Shown here piece by piece: positions 30,045-38,239 of a stretch of 64,000 bases of DNA. How positions within the stretch are numbered: position 1 is the stretch's first letter; each line of letters begins with the position of its first letter. Under the pieces are notes generated by a model. It worked only from the letters and a program-made list of their open reading frames with translations, was not told the origin of the DNA and did no database searches. Location: positions 744,001 to 808,000 of the forward strand of contig NZ_JAFMTB010000002.1 in NCBI RefSeq assembly GCF_017916475.1, in the 5' to 3' direction. A program made the position numbers and the translations under genes. This stretch comes from Patulibacter sp. SYSU D01012. GTDB lineage: Bacteria > Actinomycetota > Thermoleophilia > Solirubrobacterales > Solirubrobacteraceae.

Positions 30045-31271
30045 CTACGGCTCGAACGGCGTGAGCGCCATCCGGCGCTCCGCCACCCGCGAGTCCGGAT
30101 CGACGGCCACCACCCGCAACGCCCCGTCGGGACCCGCGACCTCGCGCACCTGCCGCACGGCCTCCCGCAGCCGCGCGTGCCGGATCGCCGCGTCCTCCTC
30201 GAGCAGCGGCCGGTCGGCGGGGACGGGCGCGCCGAAGCCGTCGACCCGCAGCGCCAGCCGCTCGGCCGGCGACGGCAGCAGGTCCAGGCGCGCGCCGAGC
30301 GCCAGGCGGATGCGGTCCGGATCGCTCATCGCCTCGCGCAGCACGACGCGGTCCTGCCACGTGCCCCGCTCGACGAGCCGCGCCTGCAGCAGCAGCGACC
30401 GCAGCGGCCGGTGGGCGCGCGCCGGGTCGGCCAGGACCCGGTCGATCAGCAGCCCGAGCGCGTGCGTCAGCTGCGGGCCGGACGCCGCCTCGGGCAGCAG
30501 CAGGTCCGCCTCGATGCGGCCCCCGGCGTCGCGGGGCCGCAGCGGCGCCTCCTCGCCCCGCAGCAGCTCCTGCGCCAGCCGGCCGAGGCGCCCGAAGCGC
30601 TCCCCCACCGTGCCGGGCGGCAGTGCGGCGAGCTCGCCGAGCGTCGCGACCCCGAGCCGCTCGAGCGGCCCCACCAGCGGCGCCAGGTCGGCGCGCAGCG
30701 CCAGCACGGACACCGGCTCGCCCGCCAGCAGCCCCAGCCCCTCGCCGGGCGGCAGGACGACGGGCCGCCGCACCCGCGCGCGGCCCGCCGCCACCCGGGC
30801 GAGGAAGCGGCTCGGCGCGGCCCCGATCCGCACCGGCATGCCCAGCGCCTGACGGACCGCCCGGACGATGCCGTCGAGCGACCCGCCGTGCAGCCGCCGC
30901 AGCCCGGCGGCCAGGAACCACGCCGTGCCCGGATCCCCCTCCACGGCGCGCCCGCCGGGGCCCAGCGGCGGCGCCGTCTCGACCGCCGCGCCGATGCCCT
31001 CGAGCCGCGCGACGAGCGCGTCCCACCGCGCCTGCACCGCCACCGGGTCCGGCGGCAGCAGGCGCAGGCGCGGGCAGCGCGCGAGCGCCTCGCCGAGCGG
31101 CAGCCCGCGCCGCACCCCCGCGGCCTCGGCCGCCGGCGACACCTCGCCGATCACCGGCGTGCGCCCCGCCTCGGGCGCCAGGGCCACGGGCTCCGTCAGC
31201 AGCTCGCGCCGGCCGTCCGCCGCGACGGCGAGGGAGAAGCGCGCGAGGTGGACGCAGACGACGGACGACAC
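30045..31271 (-). CDS. imuB: ImuB-like inactive Y-family polymerase
   Basis: A 408-residue DinB-fold protein of the ImuB type that scaffolds DnaE2 in translesion synthesis. The fold is shown by ALARCPRLRLLPPDP, an HhH-type segment around LVGPLERLGVATLGELAALP, the little-finger region, and a DPDSRVAERRMALTPFEP tail. The N-terminal motif that carries catalytic Asp in active Y-polymerases reads CVHLARFSLAVA with no acid, so it is probably catalytically dead. No QLPLW-like clamp motif is visible at the C-terminus. GTG 31271 lies on the edge of a perfect LexA box, and the gene ends three bases from the end of the pit operon. Confidence 0.85.
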   Translation of the reverse strand: MSSVVCVHLARFSLAVAADGRRELLTEPVALAPEAGRTPVIGEVSPAAEAAGVRRGLPLGEALARCPRLRLLPPDPVAVQARWDALVARLEGIGAAVETAPPLGPGGRAVEGDPGTAWFLAAGLRRLHGGSLDGIVRAVRQALGMPVRIGAAPSRFLARVAAGRARVRRPVVLPPGEGLGLLAGEPVSVLALRADLAPLVGPLERLGVATLGELAALPPGTVGERFGRLGRLAQELLRGEEAPLRPRDAGGRIEADLLLPEAASGPQLTHALGLLIDRVLADPARAHRPLRSLLLQARLVERGTWQDRVVLREAMSDPDRIRLALGARLDLLPSPAERLALRVDGFGAPVPADRPLLEEDAAIRHARLREAVRQVREVAGPDGALRVVAVDPDSRVAERRMALTPFEP

Positions 31272-31284
31272 GAACGCATGTTCG
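31271..31284 (-). promoter_or_regulatory. LexA (SOS) box of imuB, overlapping the -10 and start
   Basis: Perfect CGAAC-GCAT-GTTCG. On the minus strand GAACAT is followed by GCGTTC and GTG; CGTCCGCC is placed eight bases upstream of GAACAT (31299-31292). Confidence 0.9.
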
Positions 31285-31329
31285 CACGACCGGCGGACGG
31301 CCCCTGCGGGCAGCGCCTACCCTCGGAGG

Positions 31330-31860
31330 ATGCCCGCGGCCGCCCCCGACCTCCGCATCCGCCCGTACGCGCCGGGCGACGCCGACGCCCTCTGGCGGAT
31401 CCTCCACGCGGTCTTCGCGACGGGCGAGACGTACGCGTACCCGCCCGACCTCCCGCGCGAGGAGGCCCTGACGGGCTGGACGGCGCCGCCGGCCCGGGCG
31501 TGGGTCGCCGAGCGCGACGGGGCCGTCGTCGGATCGTCCCGCGTGATGCCGAACCAGCCGGGGCAGGGCGCGCACGTCGCGAACGGGTCGTTCGTCGTCG
31601 ACCCGGCGGCCGCGGGCGGCGGGATCGGCCGGGCGCTCGGCGTCCACGCCCTCCGCGCGGCGGCCGAGCTCGGCTACCGGGCGATGCAGTTCAACCTCGT
31701 CGTCAGCACGAACCGCCGCGCGATCGCCCTGTGGGAGTCGCTCGGCTTCGCGACCGTCGGCCGGCTGCCGGGGGCGTTCCGGCTGCGCGGCGAGGAGGAG
31801 GTCGACGCGCTCGTGATGTACCGCCGGCTCGACGCCCCCGCCCCCGGCGGCGCCGCGTGA
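31330..31860 (+). CDS. GNAT-family N-acetyltransferase
   Basis: A 176-residue acetyl-CoA-dependent acyltransferase. Seen: LRIRPYAPGDADALWRIL at the N-terminus, the strand AWVAERDGAVVGSSRVMPN, the acetyl-CoA P-loop AAAGGGIGRALGVHAL, and NRRAIALWESLGFATVGRLP. Substrate unknown. TACCCT lies six bases before ATG 31330, and CGGAGG is also immediately upstream, so either leaderless or led initiation is possible. It overlaps the next gene by GTGA, making a two-gene operon. Confidence 0.88.
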   Translation: MPAAAPDLRIRPYAPGDADALWRILHAVFATGETYAYPPDLPREEALTGWTAPPARAWVAERDGAVVGSSRVMPNQPGQGAHVANGSFVVDPAAAGGGIGRALGVHALRAAAELGYRAMQFNLVVSTNRRAIALWESLGFATVGRLPGAFRLRGEEEVDALVMYRRLDAPAPGGAA

Positions 31861-32564
31861 GCGCGGCGCCGGACGGGCCGGTGCCCGCGGCGCCCGCGCC
31901 GGGCGAGCGGCGGCGCACGGTCCTCATGGACTTCGACGGGGTGCTCGTCCGCGACGACTCGCTCGGCGCGTTCCTGCGCCACCACGTCCTGCGGGCGCCG
32001 TGGCGGATCCCCGGCGTGCTCGTGGCCTCGTACGCCGCCGCCCCGCTCCTCGGCCCGCCGACGCTGCGGCCCCACGGGCTGCGGCTCATCGTGCGCTCGC
32101 TCCTGGCGGGCTGGGACCTGGAGGCGTTCGAGACCCGCGCCGCCGCGTTCGGCGCCCAGCTCGCCGTCCGCGACGGCGCGCTCCTCACCGGGGGCCTGGC
32201 GGCCGCGCGCTTCCACCTGGACCGCGGCGACCGCCTCGTCGTCGTGACCGGCAGCGCCGGCCCGCTCGCCCGCGCCGTCCTGGACGCCGCCGGCCTGGAG
32301 CGCGCCGAGCTCGTGGCCTCGCGGATCGGCGCGCGCCGCGGCGGTCTGGCGCTCGACCTGCACAACTACGGCCCGGCGAAGGTCGTCCAGCTCGCCGAAG
32401 CGGGCATCGCGCCGCCGTGGGACATGGCCTACAGCGACTCCCTCGCCGACCTGCCGATGCTCGCCGGCGCCCGCCGGCCCGTGCTCGTCGGCGGGGGCGC
32501 GCGCACGCTGGCCCGCGCCCGCGAGGCGCTCGGGCCGGCGGTCGTGCAGGTCCACTGGCGCTGA
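31857..32564 (+). CDS. HAD-superfamily hydrolase (phosphatase-like)
   Basis: A 235-residue HAD phosphatase, subclass IB-like by its helical cap after motif I. Motif I MDFDGVLVRDDS supplies the nucleophile Asp; motif II VVVTGSAG, a conserved Lys in NYGPAKVVQL, and motif IV MAYSDSLADLPML follow in order. It is similar to phosphoserine/phosphatidylglycerophosphate-type phosphatases, but no substrate can be given. GTG 31857 overlaps the GNAT stop. Confidence 0.85.
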   Translation: MSAAPDGPVPAAPAPGERRRTVLMDFDGVLVRDDSLGAFLRHHVLRAPWRIPGVLVASYAAAPLLGPPTLRPHGLRLIVRSLLAGWDLEAFETRAAAFGAQLAVRDGALLTGGLAAARFHLDRGDRLVVVTGSAGPLARAVLDAAGLERAELVASRIGARRGGLALDLHNYGPAKVVQLAEAGIAPPWDMAYSDSLADLPMLAGARRPVLVGGGARTLARAREALGPAVVQVHWR

Positions 32565-32644
32565 CCGCCGCGCCGCTCACCCCGGCCGACCGCGCGCCCC
32601 GGCGGCGACGCGGCACCCCGTGCCCCCCCCCGGCCGGGACGGCC

Positions 32645-34426
32645 TCAGCGGCGGAACAGGTCGCCCATCCGCACCGCCAGGGACAGGTCGCCCTCGAGGT
32701 CGAGCCGGCCGTCGAGGAGCGCCGCCCCGGCGTCGAGGCGGCCGCTGACGAGCCGGAGCAGGTCGACGGACGCCAGCCGCAGGACGAGCGTCGGCTCGCG
32801 CGACGGCCCCCGCCGCGCGGCCGAGCGGACCGGACCGGCCTCGACCGTCCACGCGCGCACGCGCCCGTCCGCGTCGAGCAGGTCGAACTGCAGCTCGCCG
32901 CGGAACTCTCCCGCGTGCGCCGCGGGCCGCAGCGCCCGCGCCATGCCGCGGAAGACGACCCGCAGCGCCGGCTCGCTCGCGACCGTGCGGCGCACGAGCA
33001 CCGGACCGCCGCGATCCAGGAGCGCGCCGAGCGCCTCGCCGCTGCGCCGCCGCAGCAGGCCGCCGAGCGCCTGCGCCGCGCTGGCCCGCGCCGCGGCGCT
33101 GCTGGTCCCCGCGGCCGCCGGGTCCACGCCCGCGCCCGCCTCCACCGCACCCGACACGGTCCCCAGGCCGACCACGGGCGGCGGGGCGTCGTCGGGCACC
33201 GCGTCCTCGCGCGCGAGCACGACGGTCTCGGGCGCCGCGGGCGCAGGGCGTCGCCGCCGGAGCGCGGCGACCAGCGCGGCGTCCTCGGCGACGACCGCGT
33301 CCTCGTCGTCCTCGTCGGCGCCCAGGCGCGGCAGCACGTCGCGCCCGAGCCGCTCGAGCGACGCCCGCACCGCCGCGGCCGGCAGCGCCCCGAGCGGCGG
33401 GACCAGGACGACCTCGTCGACGCCCGCGTCGCGGTAGCGCTCGAGGAGGGCGAGCACGCCATCGGGGTCGCCGACGGCGCCCCGGACGCTGCCTCCCACG
33501 CGCAGCGCCAGCGGCGCGCCGGCCGCGGCCCGCACCGGCGCCGGGTCGTAGCCGGCGGCGGTGCGCCGCCGCGCGAACTCGTCCGCCGCGCTCGTGCGGC
33601 CGGGCCGGTGGGCGCCGAAGCGGCCGAAGTGGTCGGTCAGGTAGCGGTGCAGGTGGACCGCGTCGAGCCCCTCGTCGAGCGCCGACGCCGCGTCCGCGCC
33701 CACGTGGACGGGCACGCAGACCGCCACGCCCGTCTCGATCGCGGCGCCGACGGGCTGCGCGGCGTCGGAGCGCTGCAGCCGGGCGTGCTCGCGCGCCCAC
33801 TCCCCCGCCTCCTCGGGCTCCACGCCGGCCCGGACGAGGGCTCCGAGCCCGGCAAGCGCGGCGGTGCGCACGTCGTCCGGCCGGTCGCAGGCCCACCAGA
33901 TGCCGGGGTGCGGCCGTTGCGCCGGACGCGGCACGACCTGGCGCACCGGCAGGCCGTCCGGGTCCTCCGCGCCCGCGAAGGGCTCCTCGGCGACCAGGCG
34001 CGCCGTCCGCTCGGCGACGGTGAGCGCGGCGCCGGCCGCGTCGGCGCGCGGGATGCGGAACGGGCCCAGCTCGATCGCCGCGGCGGGCACCGCGAACGCG
34101 AGGGCCACGCGGCCGCCGGAGAAGGCGTCGAGCGCCGCGACCGCCGCGGCCGTGCGGGCCGGGTGCTGGACGAGCGGGTGGGCGGGCAGCGGGCCCAGGC
34201 CGAGGCCCAGGCGGCGCGTGCGCGCCGCGATCGCGCCGAGCAGCGCCTCGGGCGGCCCGCCGTGGTGCAGCTCCTCCTGGAAGTGCCGCTCGGGCACCCA
34301 CACCCGCCCGACCCCGAGCCCCTCCGCGCGGACGGCCAGGTCGACGAGCTCGCGCAGGCGCCGGCCGTCGGCGCCGGGCGTCCACGGTCGCGGGTGGATC
34401 GCCTCCAGCAGCAGCCCGACGCGCAT
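32645..34426 (-). CDS. Luciferase-like monooxygenase fused to an SCP2 sterol-carrier domain
   Basis: A 593-residue two-domain protein. Residues 1 to about 330 form a flavin/F420-dependent luciferase-like TIM barrel (LAVRAEGLGVGRVWVPERHF, FSGGRVALAFAVP, IWWACDRPDDVRTAALAGLG). Residues about 440-593 resemble an SCP2 lipid-binding domain (LRVVFRGMARALRP, VDLLRLVSGRLDAGAALLDG, DLEGDLSLAVRMGDLF). A Pro/Ala/Asp-rich linker separates them. The fusion suggests oxidation of a hydrophobic lipid-like substrate held by SCP2. It is 12 bases from the lysR gene on the same strand, so the regulator probably controls it as well as the divergent exporter. Confidence 0.82.
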   Translation of the reverse strand: MRVGLLLEAIHPRPWTPGADGRRLRELVDLAVRAEGLGVGRVWVPERHFQEELHHGGPPEALLGAIAARTRRLGLGLGPLPAHPLVQHPARTAAAVAALDAFSGGRVALAFAVPAAAIELGPFRIPRADAAGAALTVAERTARLVAEEPFAGAEDPDGLPVRQVVPRPAQRPHPGIWWACDRPDDVRTAALAGLGALVRAGVEPEEAGEWAREHARLQRSDAAQPVGAAIETGVAVCVPVHVGADAASALDEGLDAVHLHRYLTDHFGRFGAHRPGRTSAADEFARRRTAAGYDPAPVRAAAGAPLALRVGGSVRGAVGDPDGVLALLERYRDAGVDEVVLVPPLGALPAAAVRASLERLGRDVLPRLGADEDDEDAVVAEDAALVAALRRRRPAPAAPETVVLAREDAVPDDAPPPVVGLGTVSGAVEAGAGVDPAAAGTSSAAARASAAQALGGLLRRRSGEALGALLDRGGPVLVRRTVASEPALRVVFRGMARALRPAAHAGEFRGELQFDLLDADGRVRAWTVEAGPVRSAARRGPSREPTLVLRLASVDLLRLVSGRLDAGAALLDGRLDLEGDLSLAVRMGDLFRR

Positions 34427-34438
34427 CGCCCGCGGACG

Positions 34439-35434
34439 CTAGTCGTCCATGGCCGCCGGGTCGTGACCGTCCCGTGACCGCCGCAGCCGCCGCTGCGCGA
34501 CCCGCTCGGCGTGGAACGCCCGGGCGGCGGCGGCGAGCTGCTCCAGCATCGCGTCGACGGCCGGGGACCGCCACGCACGCGCGTCCGTGGCGGCGACCAC
34601 GCGGCGGAACGGCGGCCGCTCCAGGTCGCGGACGACGACGTCGTCGCGCAGCGTCACGAGCGACATCTCGGGCGCGAGGGCCACCCCGACGCCGGCGGCG
34701 ACGAAGCCCTGGATCGCCAGGTAGTCGTCGCTCTCGAACGCCATCTGCGGCTCGAACCCGGCCTTGCGGCAGGCGCGCTCGAAGATCGCCTCGTCCGGCA
34801 CGTAGTCGCGGCGGCCGAGGATCCACGCCTCGTCGCGCAGCTCCTCCAGGCGGATGCGGCGGCGCTCGGCCAGCTCGTGGCCGGCCGGCAGCATGACGTA
34901 CATCCGGTCGTCGAGCAGGTGCCGGCGCACGAACGGGTCCTCGTCGGGCGCCAGCCCCGCCCAGCCGCCCTCGGCGCCCTCCTCGGGGTCCTCCACGAGC
35001 AGCGCCAGGTCGCAGTCGCCGGCCTCGAGCGCGCTGCGCCCGTCGGGCACCTCGAGCGGCTCGAGCGTCAGGTCGACGCCCGGGTGCTGGGAGCGGAAGC
35101 GGGCGATGGCGGGCGGCAGCAGCGTCGCCGCCGCGGTGGGGAACGCGACCATCCGCAGCGCGCCCGCCTCGCCGCCGCGGAGCAGCGCCAGCTCGGCCTC
35201 GGCGTCGGCGATGCGGGCGAGGATCGCGTCGGCGTGGCGCAGCAGGACGTCGCCGGCGACCGTCGGCCGGACCCCGCGGTGGCGGTCGAGCAGCGGCAGC
35301 GCCACCTCGCGCTCGAGCGCCGCGATCTGCTGGGAGACGGCGGACTGCGTATAGCCGAGCTCGTCGGCGGCGGCGGAGAAGGACCCCCGCCGGGCGACCT
35401 CGCGGAGCACGCGCAGACGGCGGGCGTCGAGCAT
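34439..35434 (-). CDS. LysR-family transcriptional regulator
   Basis: A 331-residue LysR regulator: N-terminal helix-turn-helix (REVARRGSFSAAADELGYTQSAVSQQIAALE) and a C-terminal periplasmic-binding-type effector domain with DLALLVEDPEE and FVAAGVGVALAPEMSL. It is divergent from the DMT exporter with only about 70 bases between starts, the classical LysR target arrangement, and is followed at 12 bases by the luciferase-like gene. Effector unknown. The ATG start is at 35434. Confidence 0.9.
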   Translation of the reverse strand: MLDARRLRVLREVARRGSFSAAADELGYTQSAVSQQIAALEREVALPLLDRHRGVRPTVAGDVLLRHADAILARIADAEAELALLRGGEAGALRMVAFPTAAATLLPPAIARFRSQHPGVDLTLEPLEVPDGRSALEAGDCDLALLVEDPEEGAEGGWAGLAPDEDPFVRRHLLDDRMYVMLPAGHELAERRRIRLEELRDEAWILGRRDYVPDEAIFERACRKAGFEPQMAFESDDYLAIQGFVAAGVGVALAPEMSLVTLRDDVVVRDLERPPFRRVVAATDARAWRSPAVDAMLEQLAAAARAFHAERVAQRRLRRSRDGHDPAAMDD

Positions 35435-35505
35435 CAGACGATCTTATCGGGGCGATGAAGGACTGTCGTTGTACTAATCGTGTGGCGCGCGCAACCATCA
35501 CTGAC
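35435..35505. promoter_or_regulatory. Divergent lysR/DMT promoter region
   Basis: This AT-richer segment contains atc at 35441-35443 and gat at 35454-35456 separated by ten bases, roughly a LysR T-N11-A style site, and TACTAAT near 35472-35478 as a possible -10 for the exporter. Weak, position-based evidence only. Confidence 0.35.
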
Positions 35506-36648
35506 GTGGCATCCGTACGTCGTTCTCTCCGTCTTCCATCCGCGCGCCTCGTGCTCGTCGCCGCCGTCGCCACCGTGTGGATCGTCTGGGGCTCGACGTT
35601 CCTCGGCATCCGGGTCATGGTCGAGACGATCCCGCCGATGGTCGGGTCGGGCGTGCGCTTCCTGCTCGGCGGCGCGCTCCTCGTCCTGCTGGTGATGAAG
35701 ACCGCCGGCCCGCGCGCCTACCGCCTGACGGCGGAGCAGTGGCGCGGCAGCGCCGCCCTCGGCCTGCTGCTGGTCGCCGGCGGCGTCGGGCTGTTCGCGA
35801 TCGCCGAGCACGGCGGTCTGCCGTCGTCGCTGGCGGCGCTCATCGCGTCGTCCGAGGCCGCGCTCGTCCTCGCGCTGCGCGTCGTCGCGGGCCGCGAGCG
35901 GATCTCCTCCGCCACGGCCTTCGGCGTCGGCGTGGGCGCCGTCGGCGTGATCCTGCTGCTGCTGCCCGGCAGCCGGCCGGAGGGCATCCCGATGTGGACG
36001 GCGCTGGTCGGCGTCGCCGGCTCGATCACCTGGGCGTCGGGCACGTACCTGGGCTCGCGCCTGCAGACGGCCCCGAGCCTGCTGGTCAACGTCTCGATCC
36101 AGATGCTGGCCGGTGGCCTGGTGCTCCTCACCGTCGGGCTGCTCGTCGGCGAGCAGGTGCACCCGGGCGCCTTCTCGACCCGCTCGCTCGTGGCGCTCGG
36201 CAGCCTCGTCGTCGCCTCGGTCGCGGTCTACGTCGCCTACGGCTGGCTCATCCGCAACGCCTCGCTGTCCCTCGTCACCACCCAGGCGTACGTCAACCCC
36301 GTCGTCGCGGTGGCCCTGGGCGTCCTCGTCGCGAACGAGACGCTGGGCGGCACCGCCGCGATCGGCATGGCGATCACCCTGGTCGCCGTCGCGCTGACGC
36401 TGCGCGCCGAGCGCCACGGCGCCGGGCACGCCGGCGAGGAGGACGTCGAGCTGGCGGCGCCCGCGGCGCAGCGCACGGGCGGGATGCCGGCCGTCGGCGT
36501 CGCCGACACCGGCCCCATGCCGGCGGTCGCGATGCACGACACGGGCGCCTTCGCCCGCCCCGCCCTGACGGACACGGGCACGTTCGCCCGGCCCGGCGCG
36601 TCCGACACCGGGACCATCCCGGCGGTCGGCGAGCACCGCCACCGCTAG
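35506..36648 (+). CDS. DMT-superfamily (EamA) exporter with repetitive C-terminal tail
   Basis: About 380 residues. Ten membrane helices forming two EamA repeats (VWIVWGSTFLGIRVMVETIP at the start, SLVTTQAYVNPVVAVALGVL in the second half) indicate a drug/metabolite exporter. The last ~60 residues are a cytosolic tail of about five ~11-residue repeats centred on DTG followed by [PAT]-[MFI] (DTGPMPAV, DTGAFARP, DTGTFARP, DTGTIPAV). Start is uncertain: ATG 35455 and GTG 35482 are also in frame, but the first 20 codons from 35455 have atypical low-GC third positions, so I chose GTG 35506. LysR-controlled by position. Confidence 0.85.
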   Translation: MASVRRSLRLPSARLVLVAAVATVWIVWGSTFLGIRVMVETIPPMVGSGVRFLLGGALLVLLVMKTAGPRAYRLTAEQWRGSAALGLLLVAGGVGLFAIAEHGGLPSSLAALIASSEAALVLALRVVAGRERISSATAFGVGVGAVGVILLLLPGSRPEGIPMWTALVGVAGSITWASGTYLGSRLQTAPSLLVNVSIQMLAGGLVLLTVGLLVGEQVHPGAFSTRSLVALGSLVVASVAVYVAYGWLIRNASLSLVTTQAYVNPVVAVALGVLVANETLGGTAAIGMAITLVAVALTLRAERHGAGHAGEEDVELAAPAAQRTGGMPAVGVADTGPMPAVAMHDTGAFARPALTDTGTFARPGASDTGTIPAVGEHRHR

Positions 36649-36751
36649 CCGCGGCGGTCCGGCCGGCGCCGCCGGTGGCCGCTCCTGCCCGCCCGGCCGG
36701 GCGGCAGGGCGTCGCCCCGGCGGCCGCCCGGCGCGGACGCGCCCAGACGTA

Positions 36752-36779
36752 GACGACCCCCGCGCGAGCGGGGGTCGTC
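36752..36779 (-). terminator. Strong hairpin at the 3' end of RNase P RNA
   Basis: Perfect 12-base arms gacgacccccgc and gcgggggtcgtc with a GCGA loop, directly after the mature 3' end of the RNA. It probably also stops the convergent exporter transcript. Confidence 0.75.
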
Positions 36780-37124
36780 CGTAGCAGGCCGGTAAGCCGG
36801 ATTCTGTCGTTGCGCAGCCATCCATCTGTGCGACCTACCTGGACCTCGACGGGCCGCCTGCAAGCGGTCCTGCTCGGTCTTGCACCGGGTGGGGTTTACC
36901 TGGCCGCCGCGTCGCCGCGACGCCGGTGCGCTCTTACCGCACCATTTCAACCTTGCCTGTGCGCCGGGCGGGGATCGCTCCCCGTCCGCCGCCATCGGCG
37001 GTGTCTTTTCTGTGGCACTTTCCCGCGGGTTTCCCCGGGTCGGCCTCCCGACCACCCTGCCCTGCGGTGTCCGGACTTTCCTCGAGCGGGTCGAGCCCGC
37101 CCGCGGCTGCGTGGCCTGCCCCCA
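36780..37124 (-). ncRNA. rnpB: RNase P RNA (class A)
   Basis: Catalytic RNA that removes 5' leaders from pre-tRNAs. The P4 5' strand GAGGAAAGTCCGGAC is at about 37085-37071 on the minus strand, and the 3' end AGAATCCGGCTTACCGGCC is at about 36809-36788. The first helix P1 pairs GCAGGCC (37119-37113) with GGCCTGC (36790-36784), fixing the ends within a few bases. A terminator hairpin follows. It lies about 150 bases downstream of lexA on the same strand but is probably transcribed separately. Confidence 0.93.
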
Positions 37125-37231
37125 GAAGGTACTGGGCGGAGCGGGCCGCCCGCGGCCCGGCCCGCCGGCGCCGACGCGCCCCGACCGGTCAGCGGGGAGC
37201 GCCGGCGCGGCGGCCGCGGCCGCGCGTCGGT

Positions 37232-37270
37232 CGTCCGCCCGGCCCGCGATCGGCGCGGCCCGGGCGGACG
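37232..37270 (-). terminator. Hairpin after lexA
   Basis: Eleven-base arms cgtccgcccgg and ccgggcggacg with a 17-base loop, beginning eight bases after the lexA stop. Confidence 0.5.
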
Positions 37271-37277
37271 GCGGCGC

Positions 37278-37907
37278 TCAGGCCACCTTCCGCAGGACCC
37301 CCACGACCTTGCCGAGCACGCGCGCCTCCCGCGAGCGGATCGGCTCCATGTCGGGGTTCTCCGGCTGCAGCCGGATGTGGTCGCTCTCGCGGAAGAAGCG
37401 CTTGACCGTGGCGTCCTCGCCCACCAGGGCGACCACGATCTCGCCGTCGCGCGCCGTGTCCTGACGCCGGACGACGACGAGGTCGCCGGCGAGGATGCCC
37501 GCGCCGATCATCGACTCGCCGCGGATGCGCAGCAGGTACTCGCCGTCCTCGCCGCCCGCGATCTCGGGGACGGGGACGTGCTCCTCGACGTGCTCCTCGG
37601 CCAGGATCGGCGGGCCGGCCGCGACCTGGCCGAGCAGCGGCAGGCGCCGCGTCTGCCCGACGGCGTCGCGCAGGTCGTCGACCGCCTGCTCCATGCCGCG
37701 GCCGATCAGCTCGATCGCCCGCGGCTTGGAGGGATCGCGGCGCAGCACGCCGAGCTTCTCCAGGTTGGCCAGGTGGGCGTGGACCGTGGACGAGCTGGCG
37801 AGCCCGACCGCCTTGCCGATGTCGCGCACCGTCGGGGGATACCCGTTGCTGCTGGTGTAGCGACCGATGAAGTCGAAGATCTCTTGCTGGCGCTTGGTCA
37901 GGTCCAT
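37278..37907 (-). CDS. lexA: SOS repressor LexA
   Basis: A 209-residue LexA. N-terminal winged helix (KRQQEIFDFIGRYTSSNGYP, VRDIGKAVGLASSSTVHAHL), cleavage site A97-G98 in QVAAGPP, and the C-terminal Ser-Lys protease dyad: S132 in GESMIGAG and K169 in DATVKRFF. It represses the CGAAC-N4-GTTCG boxes found at four places in this window and is inactivated by RecA-stimulated self-cleavage. Its own gene has a box 14 bases before the ATG, hence autoregulation. ATG 37907 matches the usual MDLTKRQQ-type start. Confidence 0.96.
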   Translation of the reverse strand: MDLTKRQQEIFDFIGRYTSSNGYPPTVRDIGKAVGLASSSTVHAHLANLEKLGVLRRDPSKPRAIELIGRGMEQAVDDLRDAVGQTRRLPLLGQVAAGPPILAEEHVEEHVPVPEIAGGEDGEYLLRIRGESMIGAGILAGDLVVVRRQDTARDGEIVVALVGEDATVKRFFRESDHIRLQPENPDMEPIRSREARVLGKVVGVLRKVA

Positions 37908-37921
37908 GGGGCCCGGGTGAT

Positions 37922-37935
37922 CGAACGTGCGTTCG
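37922..37935 (-). promoter_or_regulatory. LexA box of lexA
   Basis: Perfect CGAAC-GTGC-GTTCG, located at the predicted transcription start of lexA; the adjacent half-sites do not include the -10. Confidence 0.9.
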
Positions 37936-37939
37936 CCGG

Positions 37940-37969
37940 ACCCTATCGGGACGGGCGGCGGACGTGCAA
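37940..37969 (-). promoter_or_regulatory. lexA promoter
   Basis: TTGCAC (37969-37964) and TAGGGT (37945-37940) on the minus strand, 18 bases apart. The start would fall inside the LexA box. Unlike dnaE2 and imuB, the -10 here is separate from the box. Confidence 0.5.
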
Positions 37970-38040
37970 CCACGTCGCCCGCGGCTCGGACGACGGTCCA
38001 GCCCGGCCCCGTCCCGGCCGCGCCGCGCCGGGAACGACGA

Positions 38041-38063
38041 AGGCCCCGGTCTCCCGGGGCCCT
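38041..38063 (-). terminator. Hairpin after tRNA-Leu
   Basis: Arms ggccccgg and ccggggcc with a four-base loop, 12 bases past the tRNA 3' end. Confidence 0.6.
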
Positions 38064-38074
38064 CGCTCTTCCAT

Positions 38075-38158
<84 letters not shown>

Positions 38159-38239
38159 TCTGCGGACGCAGGAGTTTAGACGGATCGTCGGAAAGCTGCG
38201 TTCTCCCCCGCGGCCCCGGCGGCGCGGGTCTTCGCGCCC

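Noticed and set aside
34426-34445. Independent promoter of the luciferase-like/SCP2 gene (TAGCGT)
   Set aside because: The TAG is the lysR stop codon and the nine-base spacing is long; operon transcription with lysR is more likely.
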